Positions 17,629-24,514 are shown, counted from the stretch's first letter. The stretch: DNA of 33,002 nt from an uncultured Alphaproteobacteria bacterium (GCA_934277435.1 CAKQUE010000013.1:1-33002); one strand, 5' to 3'. The notes: generated by a model not told the origin, from the letters alone. Program-made: numbers and translations.

Positions 17629-17639
17629 CTTATACTCCT

Positions 17640-19172
17640 CTATTTATGATCAATTAATCCTTGGTCACCACGTTTCGGTAACGGTCTATATGCTTTAGCA
17701 ATAGTCTTTACATCAACTAAAAAATGATCAGTATTTTCTGTTGCAAAAGGTCGGTCTATCTGTTCAACTTGAATGAAATTTTTATTCAAAGCAGGTTGAG
17801 AAGCAAATTTACGGCACCAAGTCCAATAATCTAATGAACCTCTAAATTGACCAGCAACACGAGAATACATTTGTCTATACTCATCGTAAATATTACGATA
17901 ACCAAGAGGTTGCATATCGGTATTTGTACCAGTCCACATTACTTCACCTTTGTACACAGCATCCATAATAGTATGAGAAAGTACAGGTAAACCAAATTCT
18001 TCCGGAGTACGCTTTAAATCTTCTCTAGGCGCACCTTGAGAGTACATAGCACGAGGAACGATAGACAATACACGAACAATACAGCCATGCTCTTCAAATG
18101 TCTTAGTACGTGGCGCTGTAGCAAATACAGAAAAACCGTGACCGGACATATTACCTTGAGGTGATGTGCTATCAGTTGAAGAAGTCTGAAGAACTTCAGA
18201 TACATTAAAATATGACTTAGAACCGCCTAAAAATTCAGAACGTTGTAAACGAGCGTCAGAGCAACGTACACCATAATGAGTAAGCAACCATTCAGGAGTA
18301 CGAGAACCTCCACGCATATCCATTAACAACTTCATGTTAAGCTGCCAAGCCATGCGAAAATCAGACGGCTTTACACCAACAGCACTAGTTAAATCAACCT
18401 GAATAGCGCCAGGATTAAGGGTTAAAGTTTCGTTTTTCTGCCATTGAGTACCGGTAAAGCCAGAAATATCAGGAGCGGAAGAAGTTGTTGCAGGTATTAA
18501 AACACCAGTAGCACCGGAAGTACGACCAAGCAACCAGTTATTTGCCTTATCATCTGACTCCCATTTAAGAGGAGCACTATCACCTAGCGGTAAACGAACC
18601 TCAGGACCACGCTGTTTTTCAGGAAATGCACCTGTAAACCTGTCTTTAGGCCAGTTAACATTAAACAATTCCGTTGAAGTAGTAGTATCGGCACCGTCAT
18701 CGGTTGACAATGGAACTTCTGAAAGCTCTTCAATGTTCATATTCTGAAACCAATCACGGACAACTTTTTGATAAGCACGAATTTTAAAAGCTGTACTAGT
18801 AAAAGGAACACCAAGCGGATAACCTAAATAATCACCTAATGAGCCTTCAATCCATGTTTTAGTGATTGTTGGAATAGCCGAAGTTGTCAAAGTACCATCA
18901 TCATTTTCTTTCGGTATCATGTAACCCTCATAGAAATGTGGCCATACAATACGATATGGAACGAAAAATTCATGAAGTCTAACGATAACTTCACCAAAAG
19001 CAGGTGACAATAAAGCCATCATTCTAGCCATAGGAATTGACCTAATTTTCCAAGTATCACCAGGAAGAACTGGAATAACATCAAACGGTATTAATTTACC
19101 CATTTTACAAGTAAAAAGATTGTCGTACTTGTACGAAAACCTATTTCTTTTATCAAAGTTTGCTATCTTCAT
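17640..19172 (-). CDS. Microvirus major capsid protein VP1
   Basis: A 510-aa jelly-roll capsid protein (family F-type, Microviridae). Key blocks are LIPFDVIPVLPGDTW near residues 25-40, RLHEFFVPYRIVWPHF near 70-85, TPEWLLTHYGVRCSDARLQR near 290-310 and YNVSE-like YFNVSEVLQTSS after it. The start is the ATG at 19172, preceded by GAGG at 6-7 nt; five extra codons upstream (from 19187) lack a ribosome binding site. It overlaps the end of the preceding small ORF by 20 nt. The region between the FFVP block and the C-terminal blocks is variable, as expected for surface loops. Confidence 0.95.
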   Translation of the reverse strand: MKIANFDKRNRFSYKYDNLFTCKMGKLIPFDVIPVLPGDTWKIRSIPMARMMALLSPAFGEVIVRLHEFFVPYRIVWPHFYEGYMIPKENDDGTLTTSAIPTITKTWIEGSLGDYLGYPLGVPFTSTAFKIRAYQKVVRDWFQNMNIEELSEVPLSTDDGADTTTSTELFNVNWPKDRFTGAFPEKQRGPEVRLPLGDSAPLKWESDDKANNWLLGRTSGATGVLIPATTSSAPDISGFTGTQWQKNETLTLNPGAIQVDLTSAVGVKPSDFRMAWQLNMKLLMDMRGGSRTPEWLLTHYGVRCSDARLQRSEFLGGSKSYFNVSEVLQTSSTDSTSPQGNMSGHGFSVFATAPRTKTFEEHGCIVRVLSIVPRAMYSQGAPREDLKRTPEEFGLPVLSHTIMDAVYKGEVMWTGTNTDMQPLGYRNIYDEYRQMYSRVAGQFRGSLDYWTWCRKFASQPALNKNFIQVEQIDRPFATENTDHFLVDVKTIAKAYRPLPKRGDQGLIDHK

Positions 19173-19347
19173 TAGACACCTCATCAATAGTAGATTCTAT
19201 TTCTTTATTAATATTATCAATCTCAGCTTGATAAGTCTTAAGCATACCTAAAACAGTAGCGTAACGATACATTAAACCGCCTAGTTTATCCTTAAATTGA
19301 CGCTTTTTATACTCATTTTCGTAAGCGTCTTTTAAAACTTCACCCAT
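19153..19347 (-). CDS. Small phage protein, 64 aa, unknown
   Basis: This charged, mostly helical 64-aa ORF (MGEVLKDAYENEYKKRQF at the start, heptad-like leucines and isoleucines later) probably forms a short coiled coil. I do not recognise the family. Its ATG directly follows the stop of the upstream ORF (TAA-ATG) with GGAGG 5 nt before it, and its end overlaps VP1, so it is very likely translated. It occupies the place of the small VP5-like genes in other microviruses. Confidence 0.7.
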   Translation of the reverse strand: MGEVLKDAYENEYKKRQFKDKLGGLMYRYATVLGMLKTYQAEIDNINKEIESTIDEVSNEDSKL

Positions 19348-19545
19348 TTAATCCTCCATAATTTTGTTGAAATCATAACCTGACTGTTTAGCCTCATCAA
19401 TCAACTTAGCTAAATCATCTCTCGCCTGAATTACTTGTTTATTCGTACGATTAAACTCAATAAAAAAGTTAATAATATCAATAACTTTCTTAATGATAGG
19501 CGGGATAATCGTACAATAATAAAGAAACGTTTTAAATTTTTGCAT
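19348..19545 (-). CDS. Small phage membrane protein, 65 aa, unknown
   Basis: A 65-aa ORF overlapping the end of the Rep gene by 14 nt in another frame. From the ATG at 19545 (AAAGGA about 9 nt upstream) the protein starts MQKFKTFLYYC and has one hydrophobic helix (about residues 6-28, including IIPPIIKKVIDIINFF), then a charged helical tail. An in-frame ATG six codons upstream (19563) is possible but has no clear ribosome binding site. A one-helix protein in a microvirus raises the possibility of a lysis protein, but no homology supports this. Confidence 0.65.
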   Translation of the reverse strand: MQKFKTFLYYCTIIPPIIKKVIDIINFFIEFNRTNKQVIQARDDLAKLIDEAKQSGYDFNKIMED

Positions 19546-20413
19546 GTTTAATAATCCTTTCATAAAATTTTGAACTTTCCTCAGCTTGTCGCTGTTGTTC
19601 CAAATGGTCTTTTATTGACTTCTGCAAATCAGTAGATGACATCCACATATCAGAATAAACTTTTTCCAGATATTCCTGTCTTTTATCCATAAAATCATGA
19701 TAAAAATCAGTATCCTTAAAATTGAGTTTTTCCTTATAGTAACGAGGCAATCCAGTTGCTTGTGAATTAACTAAACAATTACCATGTTTCAAAAATTCAT
19801 CAGCGTATTTCTCCATATAGTCAAAACCAATTCCAGGCCTTCTAGACATAAGAGAAAACGGAGCAATAATACCTTTATCCTCATAATACTGTTTAGCTCC
19901 TTTACCCATTACTTTTTTAAGACAATAACCACCAATATAATTAGCAGAACCAATATCAACTTCACCAACATGGGACAATCCTAAATTCCAAGCTTTACAC
20001 CTACACAAATAACCATCATCTTGCTTTTCAAAATGGTCAAAAATTCTATCATCTTGAGGATTAACTCCAAACAAAGCCAAATGATAATGAGGTCTTTTTG
20101 TAGTATCACCATACTCAGCACCACAGAAAAATCTGACTTTTTGAGGATATAACCACTGACGCAAGCGTTTCATAAACTTTTGAACATCATCTTTAACAAG
20201 TGTCGGTATACCATACGGTCCAATCGGTAAATTTTCATTGCTATAAGTCAAAGTGAGAAATGTACTAACTGGATACATACGACTTTCATGATAAATTCTA
20301 GTACCCCACATATGAGCGAAATTTTTCCGACAGTTTGCACAAATTCCGCAAGGCGTTTGAACATATTCACGAGTTCCCTTGATACGGCGTAAAACCGGAT
20401 GAGTGCACTCCAT
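19532..20413 (-). CDS. Microvirus replication initiator (HUH endonuclease, VP4)
   Basis: The 293-aa protein nicks the replicative form to start rolling-circle replication. It begins with a cysteine cluster typical of these proteins (MECTHPVLRR, then CGICANCRK at 22-30), has the FLTLTY motif (52-57), the HUH metal-binding motif RPHYHLALFG (H109, H111) and the catalytic tyrosine block ANYIGGYCLKK (Y159 and Y163, three residues apart as in other microvirus Rep proteins). Its ATG overlaps the stop of the J-like gene (TAATG). No recognisable nick site could be picked by eye. Confidence 0.95.
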   Translation of the reverse strand: MECTHPVLRRIKGTREYVQTPCGICANCRKNFAHMWGTRIYHESRMYPVSTFLTLTYSNENLPIGPYGIPTLVKDDVQKFMKRLRQWLYPQKVRFFCGAEYGDTTKRPHYHLALFGVNPQDDRIFDHFEKQDDGYLCRCKAWNLGLSHVGEVDIGSANYIGGYCLKKVMGKGAKQYYEDKGIIAPFSLMSRRPGIGFDYMEKYADEFLKHGNCLVNSQATGLPRYYKEKLNFKDTDFYHDFMDKRQEYLEKVYSDMWMSSTDLQKSIKDHLEQQRQAEESSKFYERIIKHAKI

Positions 20414-20571
20414 TAAGTCAACATATATCCGCCGTCGGTCGGACGTGCAAAGTTAATAGATTTAACTCGTTTGCCTTTTTTAACCATACGACGAAAACCG
20501 CGCTTTTTTGCAGCACGGCGAACAATACGACGCAAATGACGTCTTAAAACCTTTTTACCAAATCTTGACAT
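20413..20571 (-). CDS. Small basic J-like DNA-binding phage protein
   Basis: A 52-aa ORF, too short for most gene finders. It begins MSRFGKKVLRRHLRRIVRRA and is very rich in Arg and Lys, then ends FARPTDGGYMLT. Small basic proteins of this kind in microviruses bind the packaged ssDNA (phiX174 J, gokushovirus VP8), and several end in a Gly-Gly-containing hydrophobic tail like this one. AAGGAG lies 6 nt before the ATG. Its stop overlaps the Rep start, so the two are coupled. Confidence 0.82.
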   Translation of the reverse strand: MSRFGKKVLRRHLRRIVRRAAKKRGFRRMVKKGKRVKSINFARPTDGGYMLT

Positions 20572-20577
20572 ATTTTA

Positions 20578-20592
20578 CTCCTTTTCAAGGAG
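20578..20592 (-). promoter_or_regulatory. Hairpin hiding the ribosome binding site of the J-like gene
   Basis: On the minus strand CTCCTT-GAA-AAGGAG forms a 6-bp stem with a 3-nt loop, and the AAGGAG arm is the Shine-Dalgarno site 6 nt before the ATG. Such pairing would lower translation until the hairpin opens. The effect is inferred; the sequence pairing itself is plain. Confidence 0.55.
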
Positions 20593-20593
20593 C

Positions 20594-20658
20594 TTGTCGT
20601 ATAATGCGGATTATGTTCAGTAAAAACTCAACATAATCCTGATGACATTATGCGACAA
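20594..20658. other. Inverted pair of dif-like sites forming a hairpin (phage att)
   Basis: Site A (plus strand, 20594-20621): XerC arm TTGTCGTATAA, centre TGCGGA, XerD arm TTATGTTCAGT. Site B (minus strand, 20658 to 20626): XerC arm TTGTCGCATAA, centre TGTCATCAGGA (11 nt), XerD arm TTATGTTGAGT. Their XerD arms face each other across AAAA, so one strand can fold into a stem of both arm pairs with a bulged centre. Unequal centres in head-to-head sites are the layout of the CTXphi attP hairpin. Site B has the same orientation as the left attachment site and marks the right border. Confidence 0.8.
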
Positions 20659-20759
20659 ATGGTTATTATATAAAATATGTTCCAAAGATTTAACCGCCTC
20701 ACAATAAATTAACCACCCCTAAGCCTCCAAATGATTTTGCATCAATAAATATTTTATAA

Positions 20760-21410
20760 TCATTTAAAATTTAAGATAATTGAACAACCTTCACCGTCAG
20801 AACTGCCGCAAGTCTGGCATTCGGCGAACATCTGAGAAACATTTATTTGACTTAGGCATTTGCGATTTTTACCACAAAATTTACTGTCATAAAAAGAATC
20901 CCAACCGCTTTTAGTTCTATAAAATGCAAATTCCTCAATCATTTCCGACAGTGGAAAAATTAATTGTTTAATCGTCGCCACACAAAAATGATACGGATAG
21001 CTTTGCACTACTCTTCCGTCTGCACTATGTGAAATCGCTCGAGCCGGCATTCTTATTTCATAACCAATATGTTTATCATTACCATAAACACCAATAAATA
21101 TCGTGTTATTCACATCATCAACCAAATAAATACCATTTTTGCGCCAATTATCAGGTTTAAGCCCTAAAGCGGCCACTTCTTCATTAATTAAATTCTTCCC
21201 TTCTGCCGGTTTTAGCCTATCTTTATATTGAACTAGACCTAAAATAACATCTCGATGAGATTCAACTGACTTGTTAATTTTATAATTTAACATAGCTTTG
21301 GAATATCCGGCAATACCGCCGACACTTAGTACACCGATAATAGCTAGCACCCCCAGCATTTCTATCATTGAGCGACCGCTGCACTGCCTGTTTTTAACAT
21401 TTTTATTCAT
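20760..21410 (-). CDS. Pilin-like protein with prepilin N-terminus
   Basis: A 216-aa protein with a type IV prepilin-like leader (MNKNVKNRQCSG) and the processing block G-RSMIEML, where Glu is at +5 after the cleavage Gly. The normal Phe at +1 is Arg here. One hydrophobic helix follows (about residues 18-36, LGVLAIIGVLSVGGIAGYS). The C-terminal domain holds several cysteines (FCGKNRKC, CQTCGSSDGEGC) that may form disulfides. It would be exported and processed by a PilD-type peptidase; whether it is a major pilin, pseudopilin or something else cannot be told, since no pilus or secretion genes lie nearby. A strong AGGAGG precedes the ATG, just after a terminator-like hairpin. Confidence 0.8.
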   Translation of the reverse strand: MNKNVKNRQCSGRSMIEMLGVLAIIGVLSVGGIAGYSKAMLNYKINKSVESHRDVILGLVQYKDRLKPAEGKNLINEEVAALGLKPDNWRKNGIYLVDDVNNTIFIGVYGNDKHIGYEIRMPARAISHSADGRVVQSYPYHFCVATIKQLIFPLSEMIEEFAFYRTKSGWDSFYDSKFCGKNRKCLSQINVSQMFAECQTCGSSDGEGCSIILNFK

Positions 21411-21433
21411 ATTTCCAAACCTCCTAAAAACAC

Positions 21434-21460
21434 AAAAAATAAAACCCGCTGCAAAGCGGG
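21434..21460 (-). terminator. Terminator or attenuator before the pilin-like gene
   Basis: CCCGCT-TTGC-AGCGGG on the minus strand is a perfect GC-rich 6-bp stem with a 4-nt loop, followed by TTTTATTTTTT. It lies just upstream of the AGGAGG of the pilin-like gene, so it either ends the structured RNA or controls read-through into the gene. Confidence 0.8.
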
Positions 21461-21606
21461 CGGATGTTCAGAAACCATAAAATAACAAATGGCTCGACTT
21501 ATTTGGCCGAAACCTTATTCAGCCGACATCCGTCCAACGAACAGAAAATCGGCATAATTTTATATAGCCGCTATGCTAGAGCGACTGTTATTTTAAAGGG
21601 TTTCTG
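21445..21606 (-). ncRNA. Structured RNA, 5' leader or small RNA, family unknown
   Basis: On the minus strand 21606-21586 pairs with 21487-21469 in a closing stem of about 18 pairs with a small bulge. Inside, GCCGA (21553-21549) and TCGGC (21526-21522) form a hairpin whose loop contains CGGATGT (21532-21526), which matches ACATCCG (21467-21461) just 3' of the closing stem: a perfect 7-bp pseudoknot. A further hairpin can form near 21580-21555. The terminator hairpin follows directly. I compared it mentally with tmRNA, RNase P, SRP, 6S and c-di-GMP-I riboswitch patterns and found no match. The layout suits an autonomous small RNA or a terminator-type riboswitch for the pilin-like gene. Confidence 0.6.
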
Positions 21607-21614
21607 ACGCCCTA

Positions 21615-21632
21615 AAAATGCTATTGCATTTT
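21615..21632. promoter_or_regulatory. Palindrome at the likely start of the structured RNA
   Basis: AAAATGC-TATT-GCATTTT is a perfect 7-bp inverted repeat about 10 nt upstream of the structured RNA. It lies where a promoter would be expected, so it may be an operator; no convincing -35/-10 pair could be fixed. From 21633 to 21686 nothing else is apparent. Confidence 0.4.
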
Positions 21633-21686
21633 CAAAACAATAGTATTCGGAAAAAGATTTATTGTAAAGATATTTTTAGCTGCATA

Positions 21687-21721
21687 CAAAAAACAGCCGC
21701 CTTATTTATAAGACGACTGTT
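21687..21721 (-). terminator. Terminator of the oligopeptidase gene
   Basis: AACAGTCGTCTTA / TAAGGCGGCTGTT on the minus strand is a 13-bp stem with two G-T pairs and a 4-nt loop, followed by TTTT. It starts 9 bp after the stop codon of the peptidase gene. Confidence 0.9.
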
Positions 21722-21729
21722 TAATCAGA

Positions 21730-23499
21730 TTATCCTTCTTTTTGGATTTGTTCATAAAGTTTTTCGAGTTCAGATAGATATTCTTTACCCAGATTCAAAC
21801 CTTTCTGCCAAAAATCAGGCTTAGAAGCGTCAACGCCAAAATGCGCCAAGGCCTCGCGATAGTTTTCCACACCGCCGTTGCGCAGCATTTGCATATATTT
21901 TTCCGCAAATCCATCTATTGTATTGTTGAGATAAATCTCATACAGCGTGTTGACAACACAACAAGCAAAACAATATGAATAGACATAGAACGGATACTGG
22001 AAAAAGTGCAAAATACCAGCCCACATCGGTGCCAAATTAGAAGTGTCGACGCTTTCGCCTAAGTAGCCTTTCATATATTTCAGCCACAGTTTTTCAAGCT
22101 TATAAGCAGAGATTTCACCTTCAAGACGCATGTTTGCGGCAGAGCTTTCAAAACCATGAAAAGCTATTTGACGATAGGCAGTGGCAATCATATCTTCCAG
22201 ATGTTCGGCCAACAAGCAAAAACGCTGCTTGGGTGTTTTTGCTTTTTTCAACAACAAATTAAAGACCAGCTGTTCGGCAAAAATAGAAGCAGTTTCAGCT
22301 TGAGCGCAAGATTTGCGGCGTCCAAGTTCGCCCTGCTTTTTGCTCAAATATTCATGCACAGCATGTCCCAACTCGTGCGCCATAGTAATAACGCTGTCGG
22401 TTGAACCTGTAAAGTTCAAAAAGACCATAGGCATAGCGTTACCGGCCATCTCAATGCAATATGCTCCACTGTCTTTGCCCTTGCAAGGATAGTAATCTAT
22501 CAAATCCTCGTCAAAGAATCTTTGCGCAATGCTGGCAAATTCCGGTGAAAAAGCGTTGAAAGCCTCCAACACCAAATCTTTGGCTTGTTCAATGGTGTAA
22601 GTTTCCTGTTCTGTATTTGCAACAAACGGAAACGGCGCCATTCTGTCCCAATAAGAGATTTGCTCCAAGCCTAAAGCTTTGGCTTTCAGCTTATAATAAC
22701 GCTGCGGCACATTATTGTTACACAGCACCGTATCAACTAAATTATCCAAATCTTCCGCCTCAATGTTGTTTTCCAACACAGACTGTTCTTCCGGATAATT
22801 ATAGTTATGCCATTGAGTATCAATCTGACGGCTACGCAGCAACGCGTTATAAATCAGAGCAAAAGTAGAGCGTTTTTTATTATATTCATTAGACAGAGCT
22901 TGACCGGCATCTTTACGGATTTTACTGCTATCAGAACTAAGCAAGGCTAAAGCATCGCCTTCCGAAAGCATTTTACCATTGATTTTGAATGTCATCTCCG
23001 CGCGAGTTTCATCATAAAGACGAATCCAATATTGTTCCACACTGCTCTCATCTTCAAACAACTGCTGAAGTTTGATGTCAATGGTGTGCCTTTGGAAGCG
23101 ATGAATTTGTTTCAGCCAGGCAAAAGTACCTGCAGGTAAAACTGTTTTTAGCTCGTCAAAATGGATATTTTCACCATTCTTCAGCCAATTAACAAAAAAC
23201 ACCAACTGTTTTTCAACAGAGCTTATCTTCTCGCACACATCTTGATAAAACGCCGAAATACTGGCGTTGTTCAAATTTGTTGAATGTAAAAGATAAGCAT
23301 AGTCATTCACTCTTCCGGCGTTAATCATCAACTCAATATAGCGTTTTAACACCACATCAATAGCCTGAGATGTTAACTCACGCAAACGATATTCATAAAA
23401 AATACGAAAATCTTTTACATCATCTAACACTCTTTTCATTGTTTTTTCCGCCATAGCTTGAGAAGCAAAAACTACGTTTAAGTTCCAATTTTTATTCAT
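21730..23499 (-). CDS. pepF: M3-family oligoendopeptidase (PepF type)
   Basis: A 589-aa cytoplasmic zinc peptidase that cleaves short peptides. The zinc motif HELGH is at 375-379 within ITMAHELGHAVHEYL, and the third ligand is expected in the following helix (QAETASIFAEQ, near residue 400). The N-terminal half is helical as in PepF. Motifs of the family include GAYC (345-348) upstream of the active site and FYVYSYCFACCVVN near residue 525. The start ATG has no Shine-Dalgarno site; the leader is very AT-rich (TTATCATT before the ATG). It stands as a single gene between two terminators. Confidence 0.92.
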   Translation of the reverse strand: MNKNWNLNVVFASQAMAEKTMKRVLDDVKDFRIFYEYRLRELTSQAIDVVLKRYIELMINAGRVNDYAYLLHSTNLNNASISAFYQDVCEKISSVEKQLVFFVNWLKNGENIHFDELKTVLPAGTFAWLKQIHRFQRHTIDIKLQQLFEDESSVEQYWIRLYDETRAEMTFKINGKMLSEGDALALLSSDSSKIRKDAGQALSNEYNKKRSTFALIYNALLRSRQIDTQWHNYNYPEEQSVLENNIEAEDLDNLVDTVLCNNNVPQRYYKLKAKALGLEQISYWDRMAPFPFVANTEQETYTIEQAKDLVLEAFNAFSPEFASIAQRFFDEDLIDYYPCKGKDSGAYCIEMAGNAMPMVFLNFTGSTDSVITMAHELGHAVHEYLSKKQGELGRRKSCAQAETASIFAEQLVFNLLLKKAKTPKQRFCLLAEHLEDMIATAYRQIAFHGFESSAANMRLEGEISAYKLEKLWLKYMKGYLGESVDTSNLAPMWAGILHFFQYPFYVYSYCFACCVVNTLYEIYLNNTIDGFAEKYMQMLRNGGVENYREALAHFGVDASKPDFWQKGLNLGKEYLSELEKLYEQIQKEG

Positions 23500-23588
23500 A
23501 ATGATAAAAGTTAAAAATAAAACATAAAAAAATTTTTAGGAACTAAGAATATTTTATTTTTTGTCTAAAGTCAAGTATGTATATATAC

Positions 23589-23625
23589 AAAAAAAGCCGC
23601 CTTATTGTTTATAAGACAGCTTTTT
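23589..23625 (-). terminator. Terminator of the TIM-barrel-like gene
   Basis: AAGCTGTCTTA / TAAGGCGGCTT on the minus strand is an 11-bp stem with two G-T pairs, extended by A-T pairs, ending in a T-run. It starts right after the stop at 23629. Its core is nearly the same as the terminator at 21687-21721. The gap 23500-23588 is AT-rich with no other feature seen. Confidence 0.9.
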
Positions 23626-23628
23626 CTT

Positions 23629-24363
23629 TCAATCTAAAGCAGACAGAGCATTTTTGATATAAGCTTCGCATTTTTGCAAATCCAAATGCCCGTTTGAACC
23701 TTTTAATTTACCTTCGGCATCTATATAAATAGAGCGTTTAGGCTTGACCACAAGTGACAGTTTTTGTAGCTGTTCTGCCACATTATCTGCCGACAAACCG
23801 CCGGAATAGCCTTGTAGACAATTTCTAAAAACCGGAGGCTGCTGCTGTTGCGGTAAAACTCCCTCACCGTGCGAACTATCAAACAAGCAATCGAATTTGA
23901 TGCTTTTATCATGCAAACGATGCACAAAAGCAGCATTTTGGTCATTATACGGTAGCACTATTGATAAACGCGAATTATCGGTCATTGCCTGACAAAAACG
24001 CCCAAAATTAATACGATAGCCATTGTCTATCAAAAAATTGATTTGCAGGCGACTTATCAGCCTACCATTGCTACCATTACCAAGACTTAAAAAATAGTCC
24101 AGCTCAGGAATCATTTCCCGATTAGCAAACTGCTGCACCCAATTACCATTAACATGCAAAGCTATGTTAGGGGCAAGTTTTTGGGCGGCAACTTTTTCTT
24201 GCAGAGCCATAATCCAGTCAAAACGAGCAGGATTATTCGTAACTTTTTTGTCTGATACCTGAATACCAATTTCCATCATGGGGTATTCTTTTGCCAATGC
24301 CAGCAACTCATCAATGTTTGTATGCTCGTTGGCGCCTGAACAAGTAATATACTTTAACTTCAT
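23629..24363 (-). CDS. Orphan TIM-barrel-like protein, TrpF-like
   Basis: A 244-aa soluble protein I cannot assign with certainty. The pattern of alternating strands and helices suggests a TIM barrel. Two late segments resemble phosphoribosylanthranilate isomerase: GYSGGLSADNVAEQL matches the GGL-P-NV phosphate-binding block, and YIDAEGKLKGSNGHLDLQKC resembles the C-terminal SSGVE/GxKD block. The N-terminal KICG block of TrpF is replaced by KYITCSG, and the rest diverges, so trpF activity is doubtful. No trp genes are nearby. The ATG lacks a Shine-Dalgarno site and shares the leader TTATCATT with the peptidase gene. No membrane segment or signal peptide is seen. Confidence 0.6.
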   Translation of the reverse strand: MKLKYITCSGANEHTNIDELLALAKEYPMMEIGIQVSDKKVTNNPARFDWIMALQEKVAAQKLAPNIALHVNGNWVQQFANREMIPELDYFLSLGNGSNGRLISRLQINFLIDNGYRINFGRFCQAMTDNSRLSIVLPYNDQNAAFVHRLHDKSIKFDCLFDSSHGEGVLPQQQQPPVFRNCLQGYSGGLSADNVAEQLQKLSLVVKPKRSIYIDAEGKLKGSNGHLDLQKCEAYIKNALSALD

Positions 24364-24514
24364 AATGATAATAAATTAAACAAAATTATACAAAATTCAA
24401 TTTTCAATATATGAAATTTGTGTTCAGAGTCAAGCAAAATCAATTTAAGCGGCTGACAACAAAATTCATCATTGTTAAAAATTCTTAAAACTTTATTAGA
24501 CGGACTTTTAAACT
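24364..24514. other. AT-rich gap without recognised feature
   Basis: This stretch between the TIM-barrel-like gene and the terminator of tRNA-Ala is AT-rich and holds no open frame with a ribosome binding site on either strand. The promoter of the minus-strand gene starting at 24363 should lie here, but no clear -35/-10 pair stood out. Confidence 0.5.

Larger units (their letters stand above)
16080..20658 (-). mobile_element. Microviridae prophage in a dif-type site
   Basis: This 4.6-kb block carries seven minus-strand genes: a basic J-like peptide, a HUH replication protein, two small ORFs, major capsid VP1, scaffold-like VP3 and pilot protein VP2. That is a full microvirus set at the usual genome size. 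No integrase gene is present. Both borders carry XerC/XerD half-sites (left 16080-16107, right 20626-20658), as for other temperate microviruses that use host XerCD. It separates the ends of yejF and the pilin-like gene, which converge. All frames are intact, so the prophage may still be functional. The capsid motifs are not those of textbook gokushoviruses, so I leave the subfamily open; alphaproteobacterial temperate microviruses are the natural comparison. Confidence 0.93.

Noticed and set aside
19564..20413. A possible frameshift in Rep because of the small overlapping ORF
   Set aside because: Rep is full length with all motifs; the overlap is a normal compact-phage arrangement.
16080..20658. 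A phage-encoded integrase
   Set aside because: All open frames of useful length are assigned and none resembles a tyrosine or serine recombinase; host XerCD explains the site.
21445..21606. Known RNA families for the structured RNA (two-piece tmRNA, 6S, SRP, RNase P, c-di-GMP-I riboswitch)
   Set aside because: No tag reading frame or T-arm, no SRP GGAAG-type loop, no RNase P core and no GEMM core could be found. A 6S-like rod is possible by length, but the pseudoknot does not fit.
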